This document shows positions 42,195 through 50,835 of a stretch of DNA of 64,000 nucleotides, in pieces (position 1 is the stretch's first letter; each line of letters begins with the position of its first letter). The notes under the pieces were generated by a model. That model worked only from the letters and a program-made list of their open reading frames with translations. It did no database searches and was not told the DNA's origin. Source of the stretch: Streptomyces scabiei 87.22 (GTDB taxonomy: Bacteria > Actinomycetota > Actinomycetes > Streptomycetales > Streptomycetaceae); assembly GCF_000091305.1 (NCBI RefSeq), contig NC_013929.1:8618001-8682000 (forward strand), in the 5' to 3' direction. The position numbers and the translations under genes were made by a program.

Positions 42195-42878
42195 ATGCAT
42201 CTCGACCACTCCCACACCCACGACGGCCCCGCCGCACTCGGCGCTGACGCGCGGCGGCCCGACGGGACCCGGCGGGCCCTGCGGATCGGGCTCGGCGGGC
42301 CCGTCGGGTCCGGCAAGACCGCCACCGTCGCCGCGCTCTGCCGCGCGCTGCGGGACGAACTGTCGCTCGCGGTCGTGACCAACGACATCTATACGCGCGA
42401 GGACGCCGAGTTCCTGCTGCGCGAGGCGGTACTGCCGCCCGAGCGGATCACCGCCGTGGAGACGGGCGCGTGCCCGCACACGGCGATCCGGGACGACATC
42501 TCCGCGAACCTGGAGGCGGTGGAGGACCTGGAGGACGAGGTCGGGCCGCTCGACCTCATCCTCGTCGAGTCCGGCGGCGACAACCTCACCGCCACCTTCT
42601 CCCGGGGCCTCGTCGACGCGCAGGTCTTCGTCATCGACGTGGCCGGCGGGGACGACATCCCGCGCAAGGGCGGCCCCGGCGTCACCACCGCCGACCTGCT
42701 CGTCGTCAACAAGACGGACCTCGCGCCGTACGTGGGTTCCGACCTCGCCCGGATGGCCGCGGACGCGAAGGCGCAGCGGGCCGAACTGCCGGTGGTGTTC
42801 CAGTCGCTGCGCACCGAGGCGGGCGTCACGGACGTCGCCGACTGGGTGCGCGGGAAGCTCGCGACGTGGACGGCATGA
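42195..42878 (+). CDS. ureG: Urease accessory GTPase UreG
   Basis: 227 residues, SIMIBI GTPase for nickel delivery. P-loop GGPVGSGKTATV, switch segment VVTNDIYTREDAEFL, nickel-binding CPH in GACPHTAIRDD and the guanine motif VVNKTDLAPYVG are present. The N-terminus MHLDHSHTHDG is His-rich. GGAGCC precedes the ATG. Separated from ureF by a 261-bp gap with a large palindrome. Confidence 0.97.
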   Translation: MHLDHSHTHDGPAALGADARRPDGTRRALRIGLGGPVGSGKTATVAALCRALRDELSLAVVTNDIYTREDAEFLLREAVLPPERITAVETGACPHTAIRDDISANLEAVEDLEDEVGPLDLILVESGGDNLTATFSRGLVDAQVFVIDVAGGDDIPRKGGPGVTTADLLVVNKTDLAPYVGSDLARMAADAKAQRAELPVVFQSLRTEAGVTDVADWVRGKLATWTA

Positions 42879-43672
42879 CGTCGGCCCCCGGCGCCGCCGT
42901 GGGGAGGGCCCGCGGGACGACGGGCGTCAGCGCCACCGCCCGGCTCACGGCCCGCGCCGACGGGCGGGGCGGCACCGCCCTGCCCGTACTGGAGAGCGAC
43001 GGGCCCCTGGCCCTGCGCCGTACGCGGGGGAGCGGTGACGAGGCCCGGGTCATGCTGGTCGGGGCCATGAGCGGGCCGCTCGGCGGGGACCGGTTCGCCG
43101 TCGAGGCGGAGGTCGGCGCCGGGGCACGGCTGCACGTCGGGTCGGCCGCCGCGACGATCGCGCTGCCCGGCCAGGCCAAGGGCGAGGCCCACTACGGTGT
43201 ACGCATCGAGGTCGCCGCCGGAGGCGAACTGCGCTGGCTGCCCGAGCAGTTGATCTCGGCGAAGGGCAGCGACCTGTACGTGTCGACGCGGGTGGAACTC
43301 TCCGAGGGCGCGCGGCTGGTGTTCCGGGAGGAGCAGGTGCTCGGCCGGTCCGGGGAGGAGCCCGGGCGGCTCACCAGCCGGCTCGGTGTGTGGTCGGGCG
43401 GGCGGCCGTTGCTCGACCAGCAGGTGTCCTGTGGGCCGGGGGCTCCTGGTGGCTGGGACGGGCCCGCCGTGCTGGGCGGGCACCGGGCGTTGGGGCAACT
43501 CCTGGTCGTACGGCCGGAGTTCGCCGAGCGGGCGCCCGGGCCGCGAGTGCTGGGGGAGACCGCCGCGCTCACCCCGCTCGCCGGGCCGGCCGTGCTCGTC
43601 AGCGCCCTCGCACCCGACGCGCTGAGGCTGCGGCGCGTCCTCGACGACGCCCTGGCCGAACTGGACGGCTGA
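42875..43672 (+). CDS. ureD: Urease accessory protein UreD (UreH)
   Basis: 265 residues, all-beta UreD fold: VMLVGAMSGPLGGDRFAVEA, LHVGSAAATIALPG, ELRWLPEQLISAKGSDLYVS and RLVFREEQVLGRSGEEPGR. It forms the UreDFG activation complex on apo-urease. The ATG overlaps the ureG stop (ATGA). Last gene of the operon; no ureE follows. Confidence 0.95.
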   Translation: MTSAPGAAVGRARGTTGVSATARLTARADGRGGTALPVLESDGPLALRRTRGSGDEARVMLVGAMSGPLGGDRFAVEAEVGAGARLHVGSAAATIALPGQAKGEAHYGVRIEVAAGGELRWLPEQLISAKGSDLYVSTRVELSEGARLVFREEQVLGRSGEEPGRLTSRLGVWSGGRPLLDQQVSCGPGAPGGWDGPAVLGGHRALGQLLVVRPEFAERAPGPRVLGETAALTPLAGPAVLVSALAPDALRLRRVLDDALAELDG

Positions 43673-43766
43673 GGAGCGGCGGACCGGATCCGCGCTCATC
43701 CGCTGAACGGGACTTTCCGCACCGGTTATCGGATTAGTAAAGAACTGTTCCGGCCTCTGTTCTCAG

Positions 43767-43781
43767 GTACCTGACAGGTAC
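43767..43781. promoter_or_regulatory. Perfect palindrome upstream of tap
   Basis: GTACCTG and CAGGTAC around a single A, 54 bp before the TTG start of the aminopeptidase, in the only upstream regulatory space. It could be an operator or a small 5'-UTR hairpin. Confidence 0.5.
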
Positions 43782-43835
43782 GAGGATCCCCGTGACCATG
43801 TCGCATCTTCGCAACGATGTACGGGGAGTTTCCTC

Positions 43836-45434
43836 TTGAGAGGTTTGAGGCCGACCAGAAGGGCGGCAGCGTTCGGCTCCGCCGGACTGCTCGTCACGGC
43901 GACGCTGATAGCGGGTGCCGTCGCCGCCCCCGTGGCAAGCGCCGCGGACGGCGCGCGAGCGCAGAACCGCGAGGCCAAGGGCGTCGCCCTCGCCGCCGAG
44001 AGGGCGGCGAAGAAGGGCATCGACTGGCAGGACTGCCCCGAGAGCTGGGGCCTGGAGAAGCCGATCAAGTGCGGCTGGGTCTCCGTGCCGCTGGACTACG
44101 CCAAGCCGAACGGCAAGCAGATCCAGCTGGCGGTGGACCGTATCGGCAGCACCGGTACGAAGGAGGAGCGCCAGGGCGCCCTCGTCTACAACCCGGGCGG
44201 CCCGGGCGGCTCGGGCCTGCGCTTCCCGCGCCGGGTCACCACCAAGGCCCCGCTGTGGGCCAAGACGTCCAAGGCGTACGACTTCGTGGGCTTCGACCCG
44301 CGCGGAGTCGGCAAGTCGGCACCGATCTCCTGCGTGGACCCGCAGGAGTTCGTGAAGGCGCCCAAGATGGACCCGGTTCCGGACTCCGAGGCCGACAAGC
44401 TCAAGCAACGCAAGCTCGCGGCCGACTACGCGGCGGGCTGCCAACAGCGCAGCGGCGAGATGCTGCCGCACATGACGACGCCGAACACCGCGCGTGACCT
44501 GGACGTCATCCGGGCCGCCCTGGGGGAGAAGAAGCTCAACTTCCTCGGTGTCTCGTACGGCACCTACATCGGCGCCGTCTACGGCACGCTCTTCCCGGAC
44601 CACGTGCGCCGCATGATCGTCGACAGCGTGGTGAACCCCTCCCGCGAGAAGGTCTGGTACCAGGCCAACCTGGACCAGGACGTCGCCTTCGAGGGCCGGT
44701 GGCAGGACTGGACGAAGTGGGTCGCGCAGAACGACGCCACGTACCACCTCGGGAACACCCAGGCCAAGGTGCAGGCGAAGTGGCTGGAGCTGCGGGCCGC
44801 CGCGAAGAAGAAGCCGCTCGGCGGGCTGGTCGGCCCGGCCGAGCTGATCTCCTTCTTCCAGAGCGCCCCGTACTACGACTCCTCGTGGGCGCCCACCGCC
44901 CGGGTCTGGAGCAAGTACGCCGCCGGTGACACCCAGGCGCTGGTCGACGCGGCCGCCCCGGACCTCTCCGACACCGCGGGCAACGCGACCTCGGAGAACG
45001 GCAACGCCGTGTACACGGCGGTCGAGTGCACCGACGCCAAGTGGCCCACCAGCTGGCGGAAGTGGGACCGCGACAACACCAGGCTGCACCGGGACCACCC
45101 GTTCATGACCTGGGCCAACGCCTGGATGAACCTGCCGTGCGCCACCTGGGGGTCGAAGCAGTACACCCCGCTGAACGTGAAGACCAAGGCGGGCCTGCCG
45201 CCCGTCCTGATCGTCCAGTCCGAGCGGGACGCGGCCACGCCGTACGAGGGTGCCGTCGAGCTGCACAAGCGGTTCAAGGGCTCCCGGCTCGTCACGGAGC
45301 AGAACGCGGGCTCCCACGGTGTCACCGGCCTGGTGAACCCGTGCGTCAACGAGCGTGTGGACACCTACCTGCTCACCGGTGAGGTGGGCGGGGCCGACGT
45401 GACGTGCGCGCCGCACGCCACGCCCGCTCCGTAG
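43836..45434 (+). CDS. tap: Secreted tripeptidyl aminopeptidase
   Basis: 532 residues. Signal peptide ~1-36 (FGSAGLLVTATLIAGAVAAP, A-x-A cleavage at VASAADG). An alpha/beta hydrolase core follows with the oxyanion motif YNPGGPGGSG, FVGFDPRGVGKS, nucleophile Ser in LGVSYGTYIG, Asp in QSERDAATP and His in GSHGVTG, then the TAP-like C-terminal domain. It removes tripeptides from protein N-termini outside the cell. The TTG start has GGGGAG upstream. Flanked by a palindrome and a strong terminator. Confidence 0.93.
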   Translation: MRGLRPTRRAAAFGSAGLLVTATLIAGAVAAPVASAADGARAQNREAKGVALAAERAAKKGIDWQDCPESWGLEKPIKCGWVSVPLDYAKPNGKQIQLAVDRIGSTGTKEERQGALVYNPGGPGGSGLRFPRRVTTKAPLWAKTSKAYDFVGFDPRGVGKSAPISCVDPQEFVKAPKMDPVPDSEADKLKQRKLAADYAAGCQQRSGEMLPHMTTPNTARDLDVIRAALGEKKLNFLGVSYGTYIGAVYGTLFPDHVRRMIVDSVVNPSREKVWYQANLDQDVAFEGRWQDWTKWVAQNDATYHLGNTQAKVQAKWLELRAAAKKKPLGGLVGPAELISFFQSAPYYDSSWAPTARVWSKYAAGDTQALVDAAAPDLSDTAGNATSENGNAVYTAVECTDAKWPTSWRKWDRDNTRLHRDHPFMTWANAWMNLPCATWGSKQYTPLNVKTKAGLPPVLIVQSERDAATPYEGAVELHKRFKGSRLVTEQNAGSHGVTGLVNPCVNERVDTYLLTGEVGGADVTCAPHATPAP

Positions 45435-45490
45435 GACCCGCCGCGGTTCCGTGACGTGACCGAGGTGACGGTGACCGAGGCGACGTGACG

Positions 45491-45526
45491 GAAGGGGGCG
45501 ACCGGGACACCCCGGTCGCCCCCTTC
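45491..45526 (+). terminator. Terminator of tap
   Basis: Perfect 16-bp stem starting GAAGGGGGCGACCGGG with a four-base ACAC loop, about 55 bp after the tap stop. One of the strongest hairpins in the window. Confidence 0.92.
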
Positions 45527-45616
45527 TCCATGCCGCGCGCCCGGTCTGTCCCGTCGCCCCGATCTCCGGAGCACGTCGTGTCATGCCCCGGCCGTACGAC
45601 GTCCGCATCCGGTCCA

Positions 45617-45649
45617 CCGGGGTGCTCTGCTACCCGCAGAGCACCCCGG
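45617..45649 (-). terminator. Terminator of plsC
   Basis: Perfect 14-bp stem CCGGGGTGCTCTGC/GCAGAGCACCCCGG with a five-base loop, 18 bp after the plsC stop on its strand; may serve both directions. Confidence 0.9.
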
Positions 45650-45667
45650 CCCTGGTCCGGGCACCGG

Positions 45668-46387
45668 TCAACTCAGCGGCATGCGCGGGAACCTGCGCTC
45701 CTTGGCCGCCGCGGCCTCCTCCGCCTTCACCACGGCCGCGTACTGGTCCACGTACTCCTGGTCGGAGAGCGACAGGATCGCGTACATGATCTCGTCGGTG
45801 ATCGCGCGCAGCACGGCCTTCTCGCTCTCCATGCCCTCGTAGCGCGAGAAGTCGAGCGGCTTGCCGAAGCGGATGACGACGGGGTGGATGTTGGGGATGA
45901 CCTTGCCCGGGGGCTGCGCCTCGAAGGTGCCGATCATGGCGCAGGGGATGACCGGCACCTTGGCCCTGAGCGCCATGACGGCGACGCCGACCTTGCCCTT
46001 GTAGAGGCGACCGTCGTGGGAGCGGGTGCCCTCCGGGTAGATGCCGAGGAGTTCGTCCTTGCTCAGCACACCGAGCCCCTCGCGGATGGCGGCCTGACCG
46101 GCCTCCTTGCCGGAGCGGTCGACCGGGATCTGTCCGGCGCTGCGGAAGAAGAACGCCGTCAGCCGGCCCTTGAGACCCGGACCGGTGAAGTACTCGGCCT
46201 TCGCCAGGAACGTGATCCTCCGCTTGAGGATCGCGGGCATCAGGAAGTGGTCCGAGAAGGACAGGTGGTTGCCCGCGACGATGGCCGCGCCCGTGGACGG
46301 GACGTGTTCGAGGCCCTCGATGCGAGGCCGGAAGACCAGTCGCAGCAGCGGACCCAGAAGCACGTATTTGAGCAGGTAATAGAACAC
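45668..46387 (-). CDS. plsC: 1-acyl-sn-glycerol-3-phosphate acyltransferase family protein (PlsC)
   Basis: 239 residues. Acyltransferase motifs in order: NHLSFSD (NHx4D), FFFRSAGQIPVDRSG, IYPEGTRSHDG and VIPCAMIGTFE. An N-terminal hydrophobic segment (YYLLKYVLLGPLLRLVF) anchors it to the membrane. It would acylate lysophosphatidate or a related lipid in phospholipid synthesis. GTG start with AGGGAG upstream. Streptomyces has several PlsC paralogues, so the exact acceptor is uncertain. Confidence 0.9.
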   Translation of the reverse strand: MFYYLLKYVLLGPLLRLVFRPRIEGLEHVPSTGAAIVAGNHLSFSDHFLMPAILKRRITFLAKAEYFTGPGLKGRLTAFFFRSAGQIPVDRSGKEAGQAAIREGLGVLSKDELLGIYPEGTRSHDGRLYKGKVGVAVMALRAKVPVIPCAMIGTFEAQPPGKVIPNIHPVVIRFGKPLDFSRYEGMESEKAVLRAITDEIMYAILSLSDQEYVDQYAAVVKAEEAAAAKERRFPRMPLS

Positions 46388-46842
46388 GGCGTCTCCCTCG
46401 CGCTACCCGATCGACTCTGTGGACGTGTTCCGCCAGGGCACGGAAGACATGCGCGCTCGCGATCCCCCTGTGGGCAGGGCCCGTCCGCGGCCGGGTCCGA
46501 TCGTGCTCACGCTGACTCCTCGCTGACGTCGCTGACGTTGCGTCAGGCGCCATGAGCGCTGGTGAGCCCCGTCCCGCGTGTCGACAGTGTGATCGTAGCC
46601 CGCCGTGCCGCGTCACCGGGAGCACCCGGAGGCGCCTACGTCGTCCCGTACGGACTTCTGGCCGAACCGCGTGGGCGGCGGGCGCGGGGTGTGCGGCCGG
46701 CCGAACGGCTCGAACCGCGGAGCGAGCGGCAGCGGAGCCGCTCCCCGCCCCCGGCCGTCCGACGGCGGGGAGCGCCGCGCGCCGGGCCGGCCGCGCTCCT
46801 GATCCACATGCCATAGCCCCCGTGCTGGCTTAGCGTCTGGAT
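46388..46842. other. Intergenic region with CGCTGAC direct repeats
   Basis: 455 bp between the divergent plsC and phosphatase genes. CGCTGAC occurs three times at 46510, 46521 and 46530, followed by an inverted GTCAG, about 120-150 bp upstream of plsC. No gene is supported; frames are Arg-rich and lack family motifs. Confidence 0.5.
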
Positions 46843-46869
46843 ATGGGCGTCAGATGCTGCGCCGCATGA
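46843..46869 (+). CDS. Possible eight-codon leader peptide with two cysteines
   Basis: ATG to TGA encoding MGVRCCAA. A TAGCGT -10 at 46831 places the predicted transcription start at this ATG, so it would be the leaderless first ORF of the phosphatase mRNA. Its stop overlaps an in-frame ATG of the phosphatase (ATGA). It may be chance, but Cys-rich mini-ORFs are known attenuators in actinobacteria. Confidence 0.25.
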   Translation: MGVRCCAA

Positions 46870-49022
46870 CCGGGTCCGGTGGGCGTCCGGGTGCGGACGA
46901 TCCGCTGGGCGAGAGCCTGGCGGCGGCGGTGCGCCGCACCGGTGCCCGCTTCGGCGGCGTCTACGTGCTGGATCCGGAGGAAACCACACTGGGCCTGATC
47001 GCGCTGTGCGGCGTACCGGTCGACGCCTTCGCGCCGTGGTGGAGGGCCCCCTACTCCGTGCACGGCCCGAGCCAGGACGCGGTCCGCAACGACCGGCTCG
47101 TCTGGGTCAGTTCCCTGGAGGAACTGGCCCGCTGCTATCCGCGCGTCGCGGCGGGCATCCCCTACCAGGTCGCGTTCGCCGTCCATCCGCTCGGCGGGAT
47201 CCGGCACCGCAGGGGCGCGCTGCTGCTCGGGTGGGCACCCGGACGTTCCCCCCGGCTCAGCCGCCGGGAGCGCGGGAACATCGCCTTCAGCGCCCGCCGT
47301 GTCGCCCGGGTGCTGGACGCGCAGACCCTGCCGCCGGTCGTCCCGGACCGGCCCCGCTTCGTGCGGCCCCACCGCGACACCCCAGCCCCGCAGTCCGGAC
47401 GCGCCGCGGCCGAGATGGTGGAACGTCTGCCGCTCGGCACCCTCGCCCTCGACCTGGGAGGCTGCGTCGCCTACGTCAATGCCGCGGCCGCCGACCTGCT
47501 GGGCAGACCGGCGGAACGCCTGCTGGGAACCCAGCCGTGGCAGTCACTGACCTGGCTCGACGACATCGCGTACATGGACGCCTACCGCACCGCCATGAGC
47601 AGCCGCGAGCCGGTCGCCCTGACCGTGGTGCGCCCACCGGGCCGCCGGCTCGATCTGCGCCTGCACACGGACGACGACGGCACCAGCGTGCTCATCTCCC
47701 CCCACCTCGCCTCCCGACCCCTCGGCGCGCGGCCCACGCCCGACCTCGGGTCCGTCTCGGGGGCCGGGTCGGCCGACACGCAGAACGCGCTCACCGGAAC
47801 CCCGTCGCACAGCCGCATCCATCTGCTGATGGCCCTGGCGGCCGCCCTGACCGACACCCTCGGCGTCCAGGACGTCGTCGACCTCGTCGCCGAACGGATC
47901 CTGCCCGCGTTCGGCGCCCACGGCATGATCATGTCCACCGCCGACGCCGGCCGCATCCAGATCATCGGACACCGCGGTTACGACCCCGCCGTCATCGAGC
48001 AGTTCGACGGCATGCCCACGGACGCCGATCTCACGCCCGCCGGCCGCGTCCTGACCACCGGTGCCTCCGCGTTCTTCGCCGACCGGGGCGAACTGTCCCG
48101 CTTCTACCCCAGGGCCCCGCAGATCACCGACAAGCACGCCTGGGCCTTCCTGCCGCTGCTCAGCTCGGGGCACCCCATCGGCTGCCTCCTCCTCGCCTAC
48201 AACGAGCCGCACCCGTTCACCGCCGGTGAGCGCTCGCTTCTCACGCCCCTCGCCGGGCTCATCGCCCAGGCCCTGGACCGCGCACGCCTCTACGACGCCA
48301 AGCACAACCTCGCGCACGCCCTCCAGCAGACCCTGCTGCCCCACGCCCTGCCCACCGTGGCCGGGCTCGATGTCGCCGCCCGCTATCTGCCCGCCAGCCA
48401 CGGCATGGACATCGGCGGCGACTTCTACGACCTCATCCGTCTCACCGACACCACGGCCGCCGCGGTCATCGGCGACGTGCAGGGCCACGACATCACGGCG
48501 GCCGCCCTCATGGGCCAGGTCCGCATGGCCGTCCACGCCCACGCCACCGCCGGCGCCGCTCCCGACCAGGTCCTGGCCCGCACCGACCGCGACCTGGCCG
48601 ACCTCAACGCCAGCCGCTTCGTCTCCTGCCTCTACGCCCACCTCGACCTCGGCCGCCGCCAGGCCACCCTCGCCAGCGCCGGACATCCGCCGCCGCTGGT
48701 GCGCCACCCCGACAGGCGCAGCCATCCGGTCGACATCCGCCCCGGCCCCCCGCTCGGCATCGGCGTCGGCAGCCCCGTCTACCCGCTCACCACGCTGTCC
48801 CTGGCCCCGGGGACACTGCTCGCCCTCTACACGGACGGCCTCGTGGAGGATCCCGGCACCGACATGAGCCGGACCATCGCCGACCTCGCCCAGCACCTCG
48901 GCCGGGCCGGCGACCTCCCGCTGCACCAGCTGGTGGACAGCCTGGTCCGCCACACCCGCCCCACCGGCCGGCACACCGACGACATCGCCCTGTTCCTGCT
49001 GCGGCCCCACCCCGCCGCCTGA
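46854..49022 (+). CDS. PAS/GAF-domain SpoIIE-type protein phosphatase
   Basis: 722 residues. Domains: N-terminal GAF-like (~20-150), PAS (~190-275, LGTLALDLGGCVAYVNAAAA), GAF (~315-475, MALAAALTDTLGVQDVVDLV), and SpoIIE/PP2C phosphatase (~500-718) with the metal-binding acids in MDIGGDFYDLI, IGDVQGHD, LYTDGLVEDPG and HTDDIALFL. It would dephosphorylate an anti-anti-sigma factor in a partner-switching pathway, gated by light, redox or a ligand through PAS/GAF. ATG at 46854 or 46866 are both plausible. No anti-sigma partner is adjacent; SpoIIAB-like ATPase 32675 is the only one in the window. Confidence 0.92.
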   Translation: MLRRMTGSGGRPGADDPLGESLAAAVRRTGARFGGVYVLDPEETTLGLIALCGVPVDAFAPWWRAPYSVHGPSQDAVRNDRLVWVSSLEELARCYPRVAAGIPYQVAFAVHPLGGIRHRRGALLLGWAPGRSPRLSRRERGNIAFSARRVARVLDAQTLPPVVPDRPRFVRPHRDTPAPQSGRAAAEMVERLPLGTLALDLGGCVAYVNAAAADLLGRPAERLLGTQPWQSLTWLDDIAYMDAYRTAMSSREPVALTVVRPPGRRLDLRLHTDDDGTSVLISPHLASRPLGARPTPDLGSVSGAGSADTQNALTGTPSHSRIHLLMALAAALTDTLGVQDVVDLVAERILPAFGAHGMIMSTADAGRIQIIGHRGYDPAVIEQFDGMPTDADLTPAGRVLTTGASAFFADRGELSRFYPRAPQITDKHAWAFLPLLSSGHPIGCLLLAYNEPHPFTAGERSLLTPLAGLIAQALDRARLYDAKHNLAHALQQTLLPHALPTVAGLDVAARYLPASHGMDIGGDFYDLIRLTDTTAAAVIGDVQGHDITAAALMGQVRMAVHAHATAGAAPDQVLARTDRDLADLNASRFVSCLYAHLDLGRRQATLASAGHPPPLVRHPDRRSHPVDIRPGPPLGIGVGSPVYPLTTLSLAPGTLLALYTDGLVEDPGTDMSRTIADLAQHLGRAGDLPLHQLVDSLVRHTRPTGRHTDDIALFLLRPHPAA

Positions 49023-49050
49023 TCCGGCCGGAACGCGGTGTCCCGGCACG

Positions 49051-49329
49051 TCACATCTGGTGTTCGGGCCAGACGTAGTACGAGTCGAACGGGCCACCGC
49101 TGATGTGCACGAGCCGGACGAAACTCGCCGCCGTCAGTTCGCCCCGCGCCAGACGCCCGAGGTTCCGGGTGTCGACGCAGATGCCGTTGACCTTGTACTC
49201 GGGCTCCAGCAGCTCCCGGAAGAACCGTTCCGGGTCGGAACGCAACGCCTCCCAGTCCCCTTCGTCGAGGTCGATCTCGAACGCTTCGAGAGTCTGCGGC
49301 TCACCGTCGAATCCACGGACCGTCGCCAT
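49051..49329 (-). CDS. Hypothetical small acidic protein
   Basis: 92 residues, ATG preceded by GGAAGGA. Unrecognised. The middle (LRSDPERFFRELLEPEYKVN, then GICVDTRNLGRLARG) has a DP-x-helix-G-I pattern faintly like nitrile-hydratase-type leader peptides; the C-terminal half ends in HISGGPFDSYYVWPEHQM. One cysteine, no signal or membrane segment. Converges on the SpoIIE phosphatase with a 28-bp gap. Confidence 0.75.
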   Translation of the reverse strand: MATVRGFDGEPQTLEAFEIDLDEGDWEALRSDPERFFRELLEPEYKVNGICVDTRNLGRLARGELTAASFVRLVHISGGPFDSYYVWPEHQM

Positions 49330-49549
49330 GACCTGTGTCCTTCCGGAGGGCTGAGGGGCTCCCCCCAGCCTGCGCGCCCGGCTCTCGACGGCAACTCGAC
49401 GGCGGCCCTCCCGCGCCGGGCGGCCCTCCCGCGCCGTGCGGGCGTCCCGGGCACCCGCGGCCCCCTCACGGGCCCGGGGGTGTCCCCGCGCCCCTGTCCG
49501 GGACGCGGGAACGGGCGGTCTGCCAGGAGCCGTCCTCCGGTCCCCTCCG

Positions 49550-50776
49550 TCAGGAACCGGCCTCCAGGACCTCTCCCAACGTCCCCAGCGCGGACCGCAG
49601 TTCCGCGGCGGTGATGGTCAGGGGCGGGGCCAGGCGGATGGTCGAGCCGTGAGTGTCCTTGACGAGGATGCCCGCCGCCATGAGGCGCCGGCTGATCTCG
49701 CGGCCCGTGCCGATCGCGGGGTCGACGTCGACGCCCGCCCACAGCCCGCGCGCCCGGAAGCCGACCACGCCCCGGCCGACCAGTTCCGTCAGCCCCTCCC
49801 GCAGGACCCCGCCCAGCTCGGCGGCCCGCTGCTGGAACTCACCGGTGCGCAGCAGTTCGACCACCGCCGAACCGACCGCCGCCGCGAGCGGGTTTCCGCC
49901 GAACGTCGAGCCGTGCTCGCCCGGACGCAGCACCGACAGCACCTCCCGGCGGGCCACCACGGCCGACACGGGCACGATGCCGCCGCCGAGCGCCTTGCCG
50001 AGCAGTACGGCGTCGGGCAGGACGTCCTCGTGCTCGACGGCGAGCGTACGGCCGGTGCGGCCGAGGCCCGACTGGATCTCGTCCGCGACGAACAGACAGC
50101 CGGTGCGGCGGGTCAGCTCGCGCACCCCGCGCAGATACCCGTCGTCGGGGATGAGCACGCCCGCCTCGCCCTGGATGGGCTCGATCAGCACCGCGGCCGT
50201 CGTCTCGTCGATCGCCGCCTCCAGCGCGGCGAGGTCGTTGTACGGGACCACCCGGAAACCGGGGGTGAAGGGCCCGAAACCGTCACGGGCCACCGGGTCG
50301 GTGGAGAAGCTGACGATGGTCGTCGTACGGCCGTGGAAGTTGTCGGCGGCGACGACGATCGTGGCCCGGTCGGCGGGGACGCCCTTCACCTCGTATGCCC
50401 ACTTGCGGGCCACCTTGATCGCGCTCTCCACTGCCTCGGCGCCGGTGTTCATCGGCAGCACCATGTCCAGCCCGGTCAGCTCGGCCAGGGACGCGGCGAA
50501 CCCGGCGAGCCGGTCGTGGTGGAAGGCCCGCGAGGTGAGGGTGAGCGTGTCGAGCTGGCGGTGCGCGGCGTCGATCAGCGCCGGGTGGCGGTGGCCGAAG
50601 TTGAGGGCGGAGTATCCGGCCAGCATGTCCAGATAGCGGCGGCCCTCGACGTCCTCCACCCAGGTGCCCTCGGCGCGGGCCACGACCACGGGCAGCGGGT
50701 GGTAGTTGTGCGCGAGGACGGGCTCCTCGGCGCGGATGAGGTCGGCCGACGAGCGCGTGGGGGCGGGAGCGGTCAT
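49550..50776 (-). CDS. rocD: Ornithine aminotransferase
   Basis: 408 residues, class III PLP aminotransferase converting ornithine and 2-oxoglutarate to glutamate semialdehyde and glutamate. YLDMLAGYSALNFGHRHPAL, MNTGAEAVESAIKVARKW, LIEPIQGEAGVLIPD, FVADEIQSGLGRTG and the PLP Lys in LLGKALGGGIVPVSA are characteristic. It follows ddaH by 59 bp on the same strand; together they funnel methylarginines and citrulline/ornithine into glutamate. Lrp-type regulator is upstream. Confidence 0.95.
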   Translation of the reverse strand: MTAPAPTRSSADLIRAEEPVLAHNYHPLPVVVARAEGTWVEDVEGRRYLDMLAGYSALNFGHRHPALIDAAHRQLDTLTLTSRAFHHDRLAGFAASLAELTGLDMVLPMNTGAEAVESAIKVARKWAYEVKGVPADRATIVVAADNFHGRTTTIVSFSTDPVARDGFGPFTPGFRVVPYNDLAALEAAIDETTAAVLIEPIQGEAGVLIPDDGYLRGVRELTRRTGCLFVADEIQSGLGRTGRTLAVEHEDVLPDAVLLGKALGGGIVPVSAVVARREVLSVLRPGEHGSTFGGNPLAAAVGSAVVELLRTGEFQQRAAELGGVLREGLTELVGRGVVGFRARGLWAGVDVDPAIGTGREISRRLMAAGILVKDTHGSTIRLAPPLTITAAELRSALGTLGEVLEAGS

Positions 50777-50835
50777 GAGCGGACCTCCATCGGTCAGGGG
50801 GCGGATCGCACGAACCGGGCGGCGGGTCTCCCGGG

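Noticed and set aside
43734..45617. Long minus-strand frame opposite tap
   Set aside because: Antisense shadow of a clear secreted peptidase gene.
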